DNA of 10,929 nt, from the NCBI GenBank assembly GCA_030586765.1, contig JAUQZZ010000056.1, positions 1 through 10,929 of the forward strand, read 5' to 3'. Below are positions 1-5,141 of the stretch, piece after piece (position 1 is the first letter of the stretch; every line of letters begins with the position of its first letter). The stretch is from Candidatus Brocadiales bacterium (GTDB taxonomy: Bacteria; Planctomycetota; Brocadiia; Brocadiales; Bathyanammoxibiaceae). Made by a program: the position numbers and the translations under genes. Under the pieces are notes generated by a model, which worked only from the letters and a program-made list of their open reading frames with translations, was not told the origin of the DNA and did no database searches.

Positions 1-31
1 CTCTTAGTTTCCTTTTTTTTCACACAGAAGA

Positions 32-57
32 GTAGGGTGCATCATGACGCACCCTAC
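32..57. repeat. GTAGGG...CCCTAC palindrome downstream of pepA
   Basis: The arms GTAGGGTGC (32-40) and GCACCCTAC (49-57) pair perfectly, and the centre TCATGA is itself palindromic, so the 26-nt unit has only one mismatched pair (A41/C48). It begins GTAG and ends CTAC like the elements at 1430-1483, 3283-3331 and 10834-10860. On the pepA strand it is followed by purines rather than a U tract, so it does not read as an intrinsic terminator. I infer a REP-like element. Confidence 0.7.
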
Positions 58-71
58 AGGGATTTTTATAA

Positions 72-123
72 CGTCGGAGCTAAGTCCGCCAGAGGCGGAT
101 CTGCCTTCGGCACGACTCCGACG
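72..123. repeat. Composite palindromic element: outer stem with two inner hairpins
   Basis: The outer arms CGTCGGAG (72-79) and CTCCGACG (116-123) are perfectly complementary. Between them lie two small hairpins, TCCGCC-AGA-GGCGGA (85-99) and TGCC-TTC-GGCA (102-112), so the strand could fold as a three-way junction. The first inner hairpin with its flanks (83-101) matches 17 of 19 bases of 1291-1309 inside pepA. It lies in the 3' flank of pepA, with no gene around it. Confidence 0.65.
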
Positions 124-143
124 CTACATGTTTGCTGCGCTAT

Positions 144-169
144 ACGCACCCATAAAGAGTGCGGCTACA
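144..169. repeat. 26-bp repeat, copy outside pepA
   Basis: This 26-bp stretch is the reverse complement of 1812-1837 with a single mismatch (A158). It abuts the pepA stop codon (171-173). Its partner lies in the N-terminal coding part of pepA and forms a GCACCC-TTTAT-GGGTGC hairpin; here the mismatch weakens the stem. One copy coding and one non-coding means the similarity is not due to protein conservation. Confidence 0.7.
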
Positions 170-170
170 T

Positions 171-1922
171 TTACTTCTTGGCCTTTTCTACTGGGAGTCT
201 TTCCCACCTTGTAAGCATCTCCACCAAGAGCCTCACCCCCGCACCAGTGGCGCCCTTGGTGACGTAAGGGCCTTCTTTCTCGGCCCAGGCCGTCCCAGCA
301 ATGTCTAGATGCGCCCAGGGGTAACCATCTATAAATTTAGAGAGGAAGCTGGCTGCGGTGATGGCCCCCGCCTCCTTGCCCCCTGTGTTTTTTAAATCGG
401 CTATCTCGCTCTTTATCTGCTCCCCGTATTCCTCCCAGAGAGGTAGCTCCCAGACCCTCTCCCAGACCGCCTCCCCTGCTGCCCTGAGCCTATTTTTGAG
501 CTCCTCACTGGTGCCCATCATGCCCATAGCCACAGACCCCAGGGCCACCACGCAGGCCCCTGTGAGGGTGGCTAAATCAACCACCGCCTGGGGCTTGTAG
601 CGCTGGGCATAACTCAGGGCATCGGCCAGGAGCATCCTGCCCTCGGCATCGGTGCTGATTATCTCCACGGTCTTCTTACCCAGGCAGGTGATGATGTCCC
701 CTGGCTTACTGGCGGTGCTAGAGGGCATATTCTCGGCGCAAGGCAGTAACCCCACCAGATGCACAGGGGGCCTGCCCATCCGTCGCCCCGAAGGGGCTGA
801 GGAGGGCCTGAGTCTCGCCAGGGCCCTGAAGGCCCCCAATATAGTTGCCGCCCCGGCCATATCGTACTTCATCCTGTCCATATCCGCAGATGGCTTCAGG
901 GAGATGCCCCCTGAGTCAAAGGTCACACCCTTCCCCACTAAAATCACGGTGTCCTGCCCTTCCGTCGCTCCAGAGGAGCTAAGGAGGGCCTGCCCTTCGG
1001 AAGGGCCTCTAGAAGTGCGCCTGAGGCGCCTTCCGTATTCTAGTATGATGAATTGGGGCTCTTGGGCGCTGCCCTTGGCAACGGTGAGTATGCCGTTCAT
1101 ACCCAATCTCTTCATCTCCCCCTTTTCCAGGACCCGCACCCTCAGCCCTAGCTCCCTGGCCATGGCCCTGGCAGTATTGGCTAACATCCTGGGGGTGGCC
1201 TCATTGGAGGGCAGGTTCACCAAATCTCTGGCAAAGCACACTGCCTCTGAGACTATCTGCCCCTTTCTTGCACCTTGTCTGGCCTCTTCCAGTCCGCCTA
1301 AGGCGGATCCCTTTTCTACCAACAGGGTGAGTTCTTTCACCTCCTTTTCCTTTTCTTCTGGCTCAGGGTGCTTGAAACGCTGGAAGCGGTAAAGCCCCAG
1401 GATAGTGCCTTCTACCATGGCCTGGGCCTGTAGGGACAGACCTTCAGGTCTGTCCACGGACAGGTTTAAAAACCTGTCCCTACGGGTTTTTTCTTCTTTA
1501 GAGGTTCCTAGGGTTCTAGTGGGAAGGATGGTGCTGGTAAATCTTTTTAGCCCCAGCCACTTTACGTATTTGGCAGAGGTGCCTGCCACCTGGCGGAGCC
1601 TGTCTATAGTGAAATCCTCCTCCTTCCCCAGTCCCACCAGGAGGAGCCTCCTCTGAGGGAGCTTGTCATAGGTGGGCAGGAGGAAGGTGCTGTTTAGTTT
1701 TCCCTTGAAGTCACCGCTCTTGAGGGTCTTCGTGATAATCCCTCCCAGGGCCTTATCAAAGGCCTTTGCTATGGGACTGAGGGGCCTAAGGCGCCCCTTT
1801 TGGGCTTTCATTGTAGCCGCACCCTTTATGGGTGCGTACTCAAAGAGCCCCAGTACCGCTATCTCAGAGGGTTCTTTTATAAGCGAGCCGTACTTGACCG
1901 TTATCTTCATGGTTTTGCTCAT
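171..1922 (-). CDS. pepA: Leucyl aminopeptidase (peptidase family M17), with in-frame repeat insertions
   Basis: A cytosolic di-metal aminopeptidase that removes N-terminal residues, leucine preferred, in peptide turnover; family members are usually hexamers. The M17 core is complete: GKGVTFDSGG carries K331 and D336, K343 matches the catalytic lysine, D354 lies in MKYDMAGA, and STDAEGR supplies D425, E427 and R429 (E. coli K270, D275, K282, D293, D352, E354, R356). The protein has 583 residues against about 500 in the family. Spacing shows where the surplus lies: D354 to D425 is 71 residues against 59 in E. coli. Apparent extra segments are at about residues 29-50, 147-165, 206-211, 298-324 and 371-385, each coinciding with palindromic DNA. 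The ATG at 1922 gives MSKTMKITVKYG; M5 (1910) is a possible alternative start and no close Shine-Dalgarno is seen. A candidate promoter lies at 1999-2027. The catalytic residues are intact, so I expect activity if the insertions sit in surface loops. Confidence 0.95.
   Translation of the reverse strand: MSKTMKITVKYGSLIKEPSEIAVLGLFEYAPIKGAATMKAQKGRLRPLSPIAKAFDKALGGIITKTLKSGDFKGKLNSTFLLPTYDKLPQRRLLLVGLGKEEDFTIDRLRQVAGTSAKYVKWLGLKRFTSTILPTRTLGTSKEEKTRRDRFLNLSVDRPEGLSLQAQAMVEGTILGLYRFQRFKHPEPEEKEKEVKELTLLVEKGSALGGLEEARQGARKGQIVSEAVCFARDLVNLPSNEATPRMLANTARAMARELGLRVRVLEKGEMKRLGMNGILTVAKGSAQEPQFIILEYGRRLRRTSRGPSEGQALLSSSGATEGQDTVILVGKGVTFDSGGISLKPSADMDRMKYDMAGAATILGAFRALARLRPSSAPSGRRMGRPPVHLVGLLPCAENMPSSTASKPGDIITCLGKKTVEIISTDAEGRMLLADALSYAQRYKPQAVVDLATLTGACVVALGSVAMGMMGTSEELKNRLRAAGEAVWERVWELPLWEEYGEQIKSEIADLKNTGGKEAGAITAASFLSKFIDGYPWAHLDIAGTAWAEKEGPYVTKGATGAGVRLLVEMLTRWERLPVEKAKK
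771..810. repeat. 40-bp palindromic repeat, copy A, inside pepA
   Basis: This segment matches 953-992 at 34 of 40 positions. Its core is the hairpin GCCCC-GAA-GGGGC. On the pepA strand it codes RPSSAPSGRR followed by MG (about residues 371-382), in a stretch that the M17 family normally lacks between the helix ending RALARL and the strand PVHLVGLLPCAENMPS. It is read in a different frame from copy B. Confidence 0.75.
951..1031. repeat. 81-bp in-frame palindromic insertion, containing repeat copy B (953-992)
   Basis: Three hairpins follow one another: GCTCC-AGA-GGAGC in copy B (953-992), GCCCTTC/GAAGGGC, and GCGCC-TGA-GGCGC. Together they code about 27 residues (298-324) between EYG and TVILVGKGVTF, a junction that is short in ordinary M17 enzymes. 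The length is a multiple of three. The insertion boundaries are my estimate from family spacing; the 40-bp similarity to 771-810 is seen directly. Confidence 0.65.
1291..1309. repeat. Short hairpin repeat in pepA (TCCGCC-TAA-GGCGGA)
   Basis: A 6-bp stem with a 3-nt loop (1293-1307). With its flanks it matches 83-101 at 17 of 19 bases, with the difference confined to the loop (consensus AGTCCGCCNNAGGCGGATC). On the pepA strand it codes GSALGG, residues about 205-210, in a linker that varies in the family. Confidence 0.6.
1430..1483. repeat. 54-bp GTAG...CTAC double-hairpin element in frame in pepA
   Basis: The outer arms GTAGGGACAG (1430-1439) and CTGTCCCTAC (1474-1483) are perfect inverted repeats. 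Inside are two perfect 22-nt palindromes, 1434-1455 (10-bp arms, TC centre) and 1458-1479 (10-bp arms, AA centre), 2 nt apart. The length, 54 bp, equals 18 codons, and it is open on the pepA strand as residues about 147-165 (RDRFLNLSVDRPEGLSLQ). A degenerate copy lies at 2038-2094. No target-site duplication is obvious. Confidence 0.8.
1780..1837. repeat. Palindromic DNA in the pepA N-terminal region, including 26-bp repeat copy (1812-1837)
   Basis: Positions 1812-1837 are the reverse complement of 144-169 with one mismatch and contain the hairpin GCACCC-TTTAT-GGGTGC. Next to it, 1780-1798 forms AGGGGC...GCCCCT with a 7-nt loop. On the pepA strand these code about residues 29-48, starting YAPIKGAAT, between the first beta strand (IAVLGLFE) and the helix AFDKALGG, where the family normally has a short connection. 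Confidence 0.6.
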
Positions 1923-1998
1923 ATGCGAGATTTTATCTCCCTTTGCATTTATCTTATTCTGAGCTACAGCCTCAGCATGGTACTGGGCCTGTAGGAGT

Positions 1999-2027
1999 AT
2001 TATACTAACAAGGGAAGGATATTTCTA
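1999..2027 (-). promoter_or_regulatory. Candidate sigma70-type promoter for pepA
   Basis: On the minus strand TAGAAA (2027-2022) lies 17 nt upstream of a perfect TATAAT (2004-1999). The predicted transcription start, near 1992, would leave a leader of about 70 nt before the pepA ATG at 1922. The -35 box is only 4 of 6, so the call rests mainly on the -10 box and its position in the single gap ahead of pepA. Confidence 0.45.
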
Positions 2028-2037
2028 TTTGGGTTTT

Positions 2038-2094
2038 TGTAGGAATAGACCTTTAGGTTTGTCCGAGAATTTTGTTGATGTGGACAGGTCTAAA
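2038..2094. repeat. Degenerate copy of the pepA double-hairpin element
   Basis: Positions 2038-2064 match 1429-1455 at 23 of 27 bases and keep GTAG (2039-2042). Positions 2082-2094 match the second half (GGACAGGTCTAAA against GGACAGGTTTAAA). The two halves are 17 nt apart instead of 2. It lies where the res fragment (2053-2214) loses recognisable homology, and it supplies that ORF's stop codon. Confidence 0.6.
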
Positions 2095-2214
2095 GATCGT
2101 GCCTGAGCTGCCCTCTTTGAGTGTGAAAGAACGGGTCTCCCGGTCGTAGCTCCAGTAATGCGATGGCTCCTCATAGGGGGAATTGACGATAAGATGGTCA
2201 ATACTTTGTTTCAT
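2053..2214 (-). pseudogene. Truncated N-terminus of a DEAD/DEAH-helicase type restriction enzyme (type III Res-like)
   Basis: Fifty-three codons starting MKQSIDHLIVNSPYEEPSHY and continuing WSYDRETRSF. The motif NSPYEEP followed by W-x-YDRET is, as I recall it, typical of the extreme N-terminus of large helicase/endonuclease proteins annotated as type III restriction (BPTD_3080-like) enzymes, which run to many hundreds of residues. Homology fades after about residue 36 and the reading frame stops inside the degenerate repeat at 2038-2094; no helicase motifs remain. Its ATG overlaps the hepT stop (ATGA), so it was the next gene of the mntA-hepT operon and translationally coupled to it. The remnant is too short to function as an enzyme. 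The assignment rests on a short signature only. Confidence 0.6.
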
Positions 2215-2555
2215 GACTCTTCCTCGGGTGGGACAAGAAGCTCAATCTGGGAAACAATTCGAGGAAGGTCCACAGTAATCGTCTTCCAGACTTCTTCAAG
2301 GTCTACATTATTGTAAGAATGAATGAGTGTATCACGCATACCAGCTATAGCCTTCCAGGGAATTTCTGGATGACGCTCTTTGAAACCTTCTGGCAGTCGT
2401 TTAACAGCCTCACCCAAAATTAGAAGCTGGTGGAGGATTGAGGATTGTGTTTTATGGTCGCTTAGGAAGGTAGGTTTATTCATACCTTCCCGAAACTCGA
2501 TAGCCAACCGAGCCGCTTTCAGTATATCTAGCAGTGTGGCTTTATCTCTCGACAT
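2211..2555 (-). CDS. hepT: HepT-like HEPN ribonuclease toxin (type VII toxin-antitoxin)
   Basis: A 114-residue all-helical HEPN-domain (DUF86) protein. Family HepT proteins are RNases that block growth until the partner MntA adds AMP to a tyrosine. The diagnostic RX4HXY motif is intact: R74-DTLI-H79-S-Y81, with R74 and H79 the expected RNase residues and Y81 the expected AMPylation site. Conserved helices LHQLLILGEAVKRLP and PWKAIAGMRDTLIHSYNNVD fit the family. I chose the ATG at 2555 (MSRDKATLLDIL) rather than the upstream in-frame ATG at 2651, because the longer form would run through mntA coding sequence and lacks family resemblance there. The gene overlaps mntA by 14 nt and its stop overlaps the res fragment start by 4 nt, indicating one transcript. 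Confidence 0.9.
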   Translation of the reverse strand: MSRDKATLLDILKAARLAIEFREGMNKPTFLSDHKTQSSILHQLLILGEAVKRLPEGFKERHPEIPWKAIAGMRDTLIHSYNNVDLEEVWKTITVDLPRIVSQIELLVPPEEES

Positions 2556-2862
2556 AATACGGGACCAGACTGTCAAGTATAGCCTTGCGACGAATCCAGT
2601 TTTCGCTCCGTTCCATTGACCGTCGAGTGGCCATATGGGCCTTACGGCCAAGAATTGCTTCGAGTTCTTCTTCCATCCTTACGTGATCAAAGAGACTCCA
2701 GTCAGCATCTGGAGCAAAGCTCACCAGTACATCAACGTCGCTATCGGGGCCAAAGTCATCCCTAAGCACAGAGCCAAACAATGAGAATTCATTAATCTTC
2801 CACTTCTGGCAAAACTCTACTATTTTCTCACGGGGTATCTCAATACGTACTCTGTTTCCCAT
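2542..2862 (-). CDS. mntA: MntA-like nucleotidyltransferase antitoxin (type VII toxin-antitoxin)
   Basis: A 106-residue minimal nucleotidyltransferase, partner of the HEPN toxin immediately downstream. Characterised MntA proteins neutralise HepT by transferring AMP to its motif tyrosine. The core GSX10DXD motif is present: G30-S31, then D42 and D44 in FGSVLRDDFGPDSDVDVLV. The segment where relatives usually read GRKVDLV, supplying a third acidic residue, reads GRKAHMA here, so that residue appears lost. The C-terminal helix SENWIRRKAILDSLV is typical. The ATG at 2862 is preferred to the GTG one codon upstream, since AGGTGG lies just ahead of it. It starts 19 nt after the end of the HicB-like gene and overlaps hepT by 14 nt. 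Confidence 0.88.
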   Translation of the reverse strand: MGNRVRIEIPREKIVEFCQKWKINEFSLFGSVLRDDFGPDSDVDVLVSFAPDADWSLFDHVRMEEELEAILGRKAHMATRRSMERSENWIRRKAILDSLVPYYVER

Positions 2863-2881
2863 CACTCCACCTCAATAATTC

Positions 2882-3100
2882 TCAGGCTTTCAATGCAGGG
2901 ATGACCTCTTCTTTAACGAGGTGCAGGCGAATTAGGCGGGGTCTTTCTGTTTCCTCAAAATGGCATCGCACCGCATCTTGTACCATCCCTTTAAGTTTCT
3001 CAAAGGTATCCGCCTCGGTGAAAATGGGGTAGCCTAAAGCGCTGGCTTCGAACCCTCCCTCTGGGGATTCCTTCACTAGAAAAATGATTTCTTCCTCCAT
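2882..3100 (-). CDS. HicB-like small antitoxin-fold protein, orphan (no HicA seen)
   Basis: A 72-residue protein, full length for its group. The pattern IIFLVKESPEGGFEASALGYPIFTEA then a helix DTFEKLKGMVQDAVRCHFEE resembles the HicB RNase H-like fold: a beta hairpin with G-G-[FY]-x-A and then 'DT-E-L'. Members are often misnamed 2-oxoisovalerate dehydrogenase subunits in databases. They usually sit just upstream of a HicA mRNA interferase; here the next gene, after 19 nt, is mntA. No DNA-binding domain is present, so regulation, if any, would need another factor. The start is supported by AGAGG about 9 nt upstream of the ATG and a promoter-like sequence at 3132-3159. Function as an antitoxin is inferred from family only. 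Confidence 0.7.
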   Translation of the reverse strand: MEEEIIFLVKESPEGGFEASALGYPIFTEADTFEKLKGMVQDAVRCHFEETERPRLIRLHLVKEEVIPALKA

Positions 3101-3131
3101 CGGTTTAACCTCTTTCCTTCATTTAAGTCAT

Positions 3132-3159
3132 ATTATCTGCCTTTGGGATGGATTTTCAA
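3132..3159 (-). promoter_or_regulatory. Candidate promoter of the hicB-like/mntA/hepT operon
   Basis: On the minus strand TTGAAA (3159-3154), a 16-nt spacer, then GATAAT (3137-3132); both boxes are 5 of 6 to the sigma70 consensus. An overlapping TAATAT with an 18-nt spacer is an alternative -10. The start of transcription would fall near 3125, about 25 nt before the ATG at 3100. It is the only good match in this gap. Confidence 0.5.
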
Positions 3160-3180
3160 TAAGAAATCTATTGTGGAATT

Positions 3181-3249
3181 CCACCTTAGGTGGGCTGTCC
3201 CCCGCACAAGCTTTGGTGGGTATCGCAGGGCTTAAGCCCTGCGGCACCC
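3181..3249. repeat. Palindromes in the gap between the toxin-antitoxin operon and marR
   Basis: CCACC-TTA-GGTGG (3181-3193) is a small hairpin. Positions 3224-3243 form a perfect 20-bp palindrome whose left half is CGCAGGGCTT, extended imperfectly by GGGT (from 3219) and ACCC (to 3249). No ORF with family resemblance covers this stretch, although an open frame runs through it. These belong to the repeat-filled gap 3101-3519. Confidence 0.6.
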
Positions 3250-3263
3250 TGCCGGATCTATTG

Positions 3264-3381
3264 GAGACCTCTGAAGAACTGGGTAGAGCGGGCGTCTCGC
3301 CCGCCCTAGACGGGCAAGATGCCCATCCTACAGAGGATTTTCCTACTGGACTCCATAAAAAGACAGTTTTGCAGAAGTCTC
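3264..3381. mobile_element. Possible 118-bp MITE-like unit with 17-bp terminal inverted repeats
   Basis: GAGACCTCTGAAGAACT (3264-3280) and the reverse complement of AGTTTTGCAGAAGTCTC (3365-3381) agree at 14 of 17 bases. A third related end, ACTTTTTCAGAGGTCTC at 3481-3497, matches the first at 15 of 17 in inverted orientation, so the unit may instead run to 3497. The interior holds the GTAG...CTAC element at 3283-3331. The ends recall those of some IS5-group insertion sequences, but there is no transposase and I see no flanking duplication. Confidence 0.35.
3283..3331. repeat. GTAG...CTAC double-hairpin element upstream of marR
   Basis: It starts GTAG (3283-3286) and ends CTAC (3328-3331). 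The first hairpin, GCGGGCG-TCT-CGCCCGC (3288-3304), has a perfect 7-bp stem; the second, GGGCA-AGA-TGCCC (3312-3324), has a perfect 5-bp stem extended past one mismatch. The layout, outer GTAG/CTAC with two hairpins, is the same as the 54-bp element in pepA, although the stems are unrelated in sequence. Confidence 0.65.
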
Positions 3382-3414
3382 TAATAAAGAAAGGCTACCG
3401 TAAAAGTACCAAAA

Positions 3415-3470
3415 GGATAGGCGGCCCTTTCTATGGCCGCATAAACGGGGCTAGAAAGCCCCGCCTATCC
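3415..3470. repeat. Composite palindrome: outer stem with two inner hairpins, upstream of marR
   Basis: The outer arms GGATAGGCG (3415-3423) and CGCCTATCC (3462-3470) are perfect. The inner hairpins are GCGGCC/GGCCGC (3421-3426 with 3435-3440) and GGGGCT-AGAA-AGCCCC (3447-3462). Outer and inner arms share 3421-3423 and 3462, so the folds compete in part. It ends 49 nt before marR and would lie in its leader if transcription starts upstream. The rest of 3332-3519 shows nothing else I recognise, and no clear promoter for marR. Confidence 0.6.
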
Positions 3471-3519
3471 GGGCTGACTGACTTTTTCAGAGGTCTCAAA
3501 GAAAGAGGCTCGGTCTTTT

Positions 3520-4017
3520 ATGAGGATGGTAAATAAACGCACGCAAAAGATTAGTCTGGATAACATCATAGAGGGGATAAGTATGCTCATCCTTGAGATA
3601 GGAAGGCATCCGGAATCCTTCCCTATCCTTACCCCTGGGCAGGAGGCCTTGCTTACGCTCTTGAACCAAAAGGGGAGGACGCCTCTTAAGGACCTAAAGA
3701 CCCTGCTCAACATTAACACCTTCCAGATGTCCCGCCTCCTTGCCTCTGTGGAGAATTATGTAGAGGGTCATAAGCAGGTTTCTCTTATCCTCAGGGAGGC
3801 ACATAGCCAAGATAAGAGGCAGTGGGTTATATCCCTCTCTGAGAGTGGTCGCAAGGTGCTTGCTGAGGAGCTTAGAAGGAGGAGAGAACGCCTGAAATGG
3901 ATCTTTGAGCCTCTAAGTAAAAAGGAGAAGGCCACCCTCATCTCTACTGTGAAAAAGATGGTAAACATCATGAGGACGGGAAGGCAAGGGTTTAAACAGG
4001 TAAAATCTTATGTATAA
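3520..4017 (+). CDS. MarR-type winged-helix transcriptional regulator
   Basis: A 165-residue protein with the MarR layout: an N-terminal helix (DNIIEGISMLILEIG), then LTPGQEALLTLLNQKGRTPLKDLKTLLNINTFQMSRLLASVE as the helix-turn-helix (about residues 37-78), a wing around residues 95-110 (DKRQWVISLSESGRKVL), and C-terminal dimerisation helices (LSKKEKATLISTVKKMVNIM). MarR proteins usually repress a neighbouring efflux operon until a ligand binds. It is first in the run and its last 8 nt overlap the membrane fusion protein gene, so it likely controls the pump and itself. The ligand cannot be read from sequence. The ATG at 3520 has AGAGG about 11 nt upstream; an in-frame ATG at 3526 is equally possible. 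Confidence 0.8.
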   Translation: MRMVNKRTQKISLDNIIEGISMLILEIGRHPESFPILTPGQEALLTLLNQKGRTPLKDLKTLLNINTFQMSRLLASVENYVEGHKQVSLILREAHSQDKRQWVISLSESGRKVLAEELRRRRERLKWIFEPLSKKEKATLISTVKKMVNIMRTGRQGFKQVKSYV

Positions 4018-5140
4018 AAGAAAGATTATAAGTGTATTTTTCTACCTGGCTGTATTTCTGCTTCTGAGCCCTCTTTCCTCCCTGAAAGCGGAATATCCTA
4101 CAAGAGGGGAGAGGATAAAGCAGGTGAAGGTATTCTTTGCAGAAAAGCAGGATGTGGAGTATGTGGCCGAGACCACAGGCTCACTGGTTGCTGAGGCCGA
4201 TACGGACATCAGCAGTGAGGTAGACGGCGTTGTCAGTAAGATACACTTTGAAGAGGGGGATGTAGTAGAGGTAGGCGACCTGCTTATTACCTTGAAGGAT
4301 GAAGAGTACAGGTTAAAGGTTCAGGAAAGTGAGGCCAAGGCTGCTCAGACCCAGGCCAATTTCATCTTTGCCAGGAGGACCCTGGAAAGGATGCAAGACC
4401 TTTACGAGAAAGGGGTTATCTCTATCCAAGATTATGACGATTCAGAGCTAAAATTTAAGCAGGCGGAGGCCAATCTAGAAGACGCCAAGGCCACACTGGC
4501 CCTTGCACAGAAAGACCTCAGGGATACAAAGATTCTCGCCCCCATATCAGGGATTATTAGTAAAAAGATGGTAGATGTGGGCGAGTATATAACTGAGGGA
4601 GATACTAAACTGTTAAATATAGTAAAGATAGACCCTATAAAAGTGGAATTCACTGTGCCAGAGAAGTATTTCCCCATGGTAAAGATGGGAGGCAAAGTGA
4701 GAGTCAAGGTAGAGGCCTATCCTAAGGAGGAGTTTATTGGAGAGATTTATTTTCTCAATCCAAAAATAAGGCCCGAGACGAGACGCTTTGAGTGCTACGC
4801 AAGGATAGAAAACCCAGAGGGAAGACTCAAGCCAGGCTTCTTTGTTATCCCACAGGTAGTAACTGCCAGGCATCCTGACGCAGTGATAATGCCTGAGGAG
4901 GCAATACTCACGGAAGAAGGTATCAGTTACTGCTTCCTTGTGGAGGGGCAAAGGGTCAGGAAAAAGACACTCACACCAGGTATAAGGTTGAAGTACGGCA
5001 TGATTGAGATATTAGATGGGATAAGTGAAGGTGACCCAGTGGTGGTGAGAGGCCAACACATACTTCTTGACGGAGATAAAGTGGTCTCCGAACCGCTAAA
5101 AACCTCTGGGAAAGAGATTGCTAAAGAAGAGGTAAAGTAA
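4010..5140 (+). CDS. RND efflux periplasmic adaptor (membrane fusion protein, AcrA/MexA type)
   Basis: A 376-residue periplasmic adaptor linking the RND pump to an outer-membrane channel. The signal peptide spans residues 1-27 (MYKRKII, hydrophobic core, then SSLKA); there is no lipobox cysteine, so it is probably not a lipoprotein. Next come the first half-lipoyl segment (about 63-95, DTDISSEVDGVVSKIHFEEGD), a coiled-coil hairpin (about 98-170, rich in A, E, K, Q), the second half-lipoyl segment (DTKILAPISGIISKKMVDVGEYI), the beta-barrel (about 205-290) and a membrane-proximal domain (PEEAILTEEGISYCFLVEG onward). The short hairpin is ordinary for the family. It is followed after 1 nt by its RND partner. 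No TolC-like gene is in the window, so the channel must be encoded elsewhere. Confidence 0.92.
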   Translation: MYKRKIISVFFYLAVFLLLSPLSSLKAEYPTRGERIKQVKVFFAEKQDVEYVAETTGSLVAEADTDISSEVDGVVSKIHFEEGDVVEVGDLLITLKDEEYRLKVQESEAKAAQTQANFIFARRTLERMQDLYEKGVISIQDYDDSELKFKQAEANLEDAKATLALAQKDLRDTKILAPISGIISKKMVDVGEYITEGDTKLLNIVKIDPIKVEFTVPEKYFPMVKMGGKVRVKVEAYPKEEFIGEIYFLNPKIRPETRRFECYARIENPEGRLKPGFFVIPQVVTARHPDAVIMPEEAILTEEGISYCFLVEGQRVRKKTLTPGIRLKYGMIEILDGISEGDPVVVRGQHILLDGDKVVSEPLKTSGKEIAKEEVK

Positions 5141-5141
5141 G

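Noticed and set aside
13..57. Intrinsic terminator for pepA (hairpin 32-57 next to a T tract at 13-20)
   Set aside because: On the pepA strand the bases after the hairpin are TCTTCTGTGTG followed by A residues, not a U tract; on the plus strand the T tract precedes the hairpin.
652..1392. Long plus-strand open frame opposite pepA (246 codons), with others at 358-600, 1405-1656 and 1672-1962
   Set aside because: They are antisense shadows of pepA, whose catalytic motifs are certain on the minus strand; the plus-strand translations show no family pattern.
2211..2651. HepT with a 32-residue N-terminal extension from the ATG at 2651
   Set aside because: The extension lies within mntA coding sequence and looks unlike HEPN proteins, while the ATG at 2555 gives a normal N-terminus and a short overlap.
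1..3500. A CRISPR array, considered because of the many short palindromes
   Set aside because: The palindromes differ in sequence, are irregularly spaced and partly coding. No direct repeat with constant spacer length is present and no cas gene is seen.
3084..3536. A 150-codon plus-strand open frame across the gap before marR
   Set aside because: It runs through palindromic elements, starts inside the HicB-like gene on the other strand, and its translation looks like repeat-derived sequence. I treat it as non-coding.
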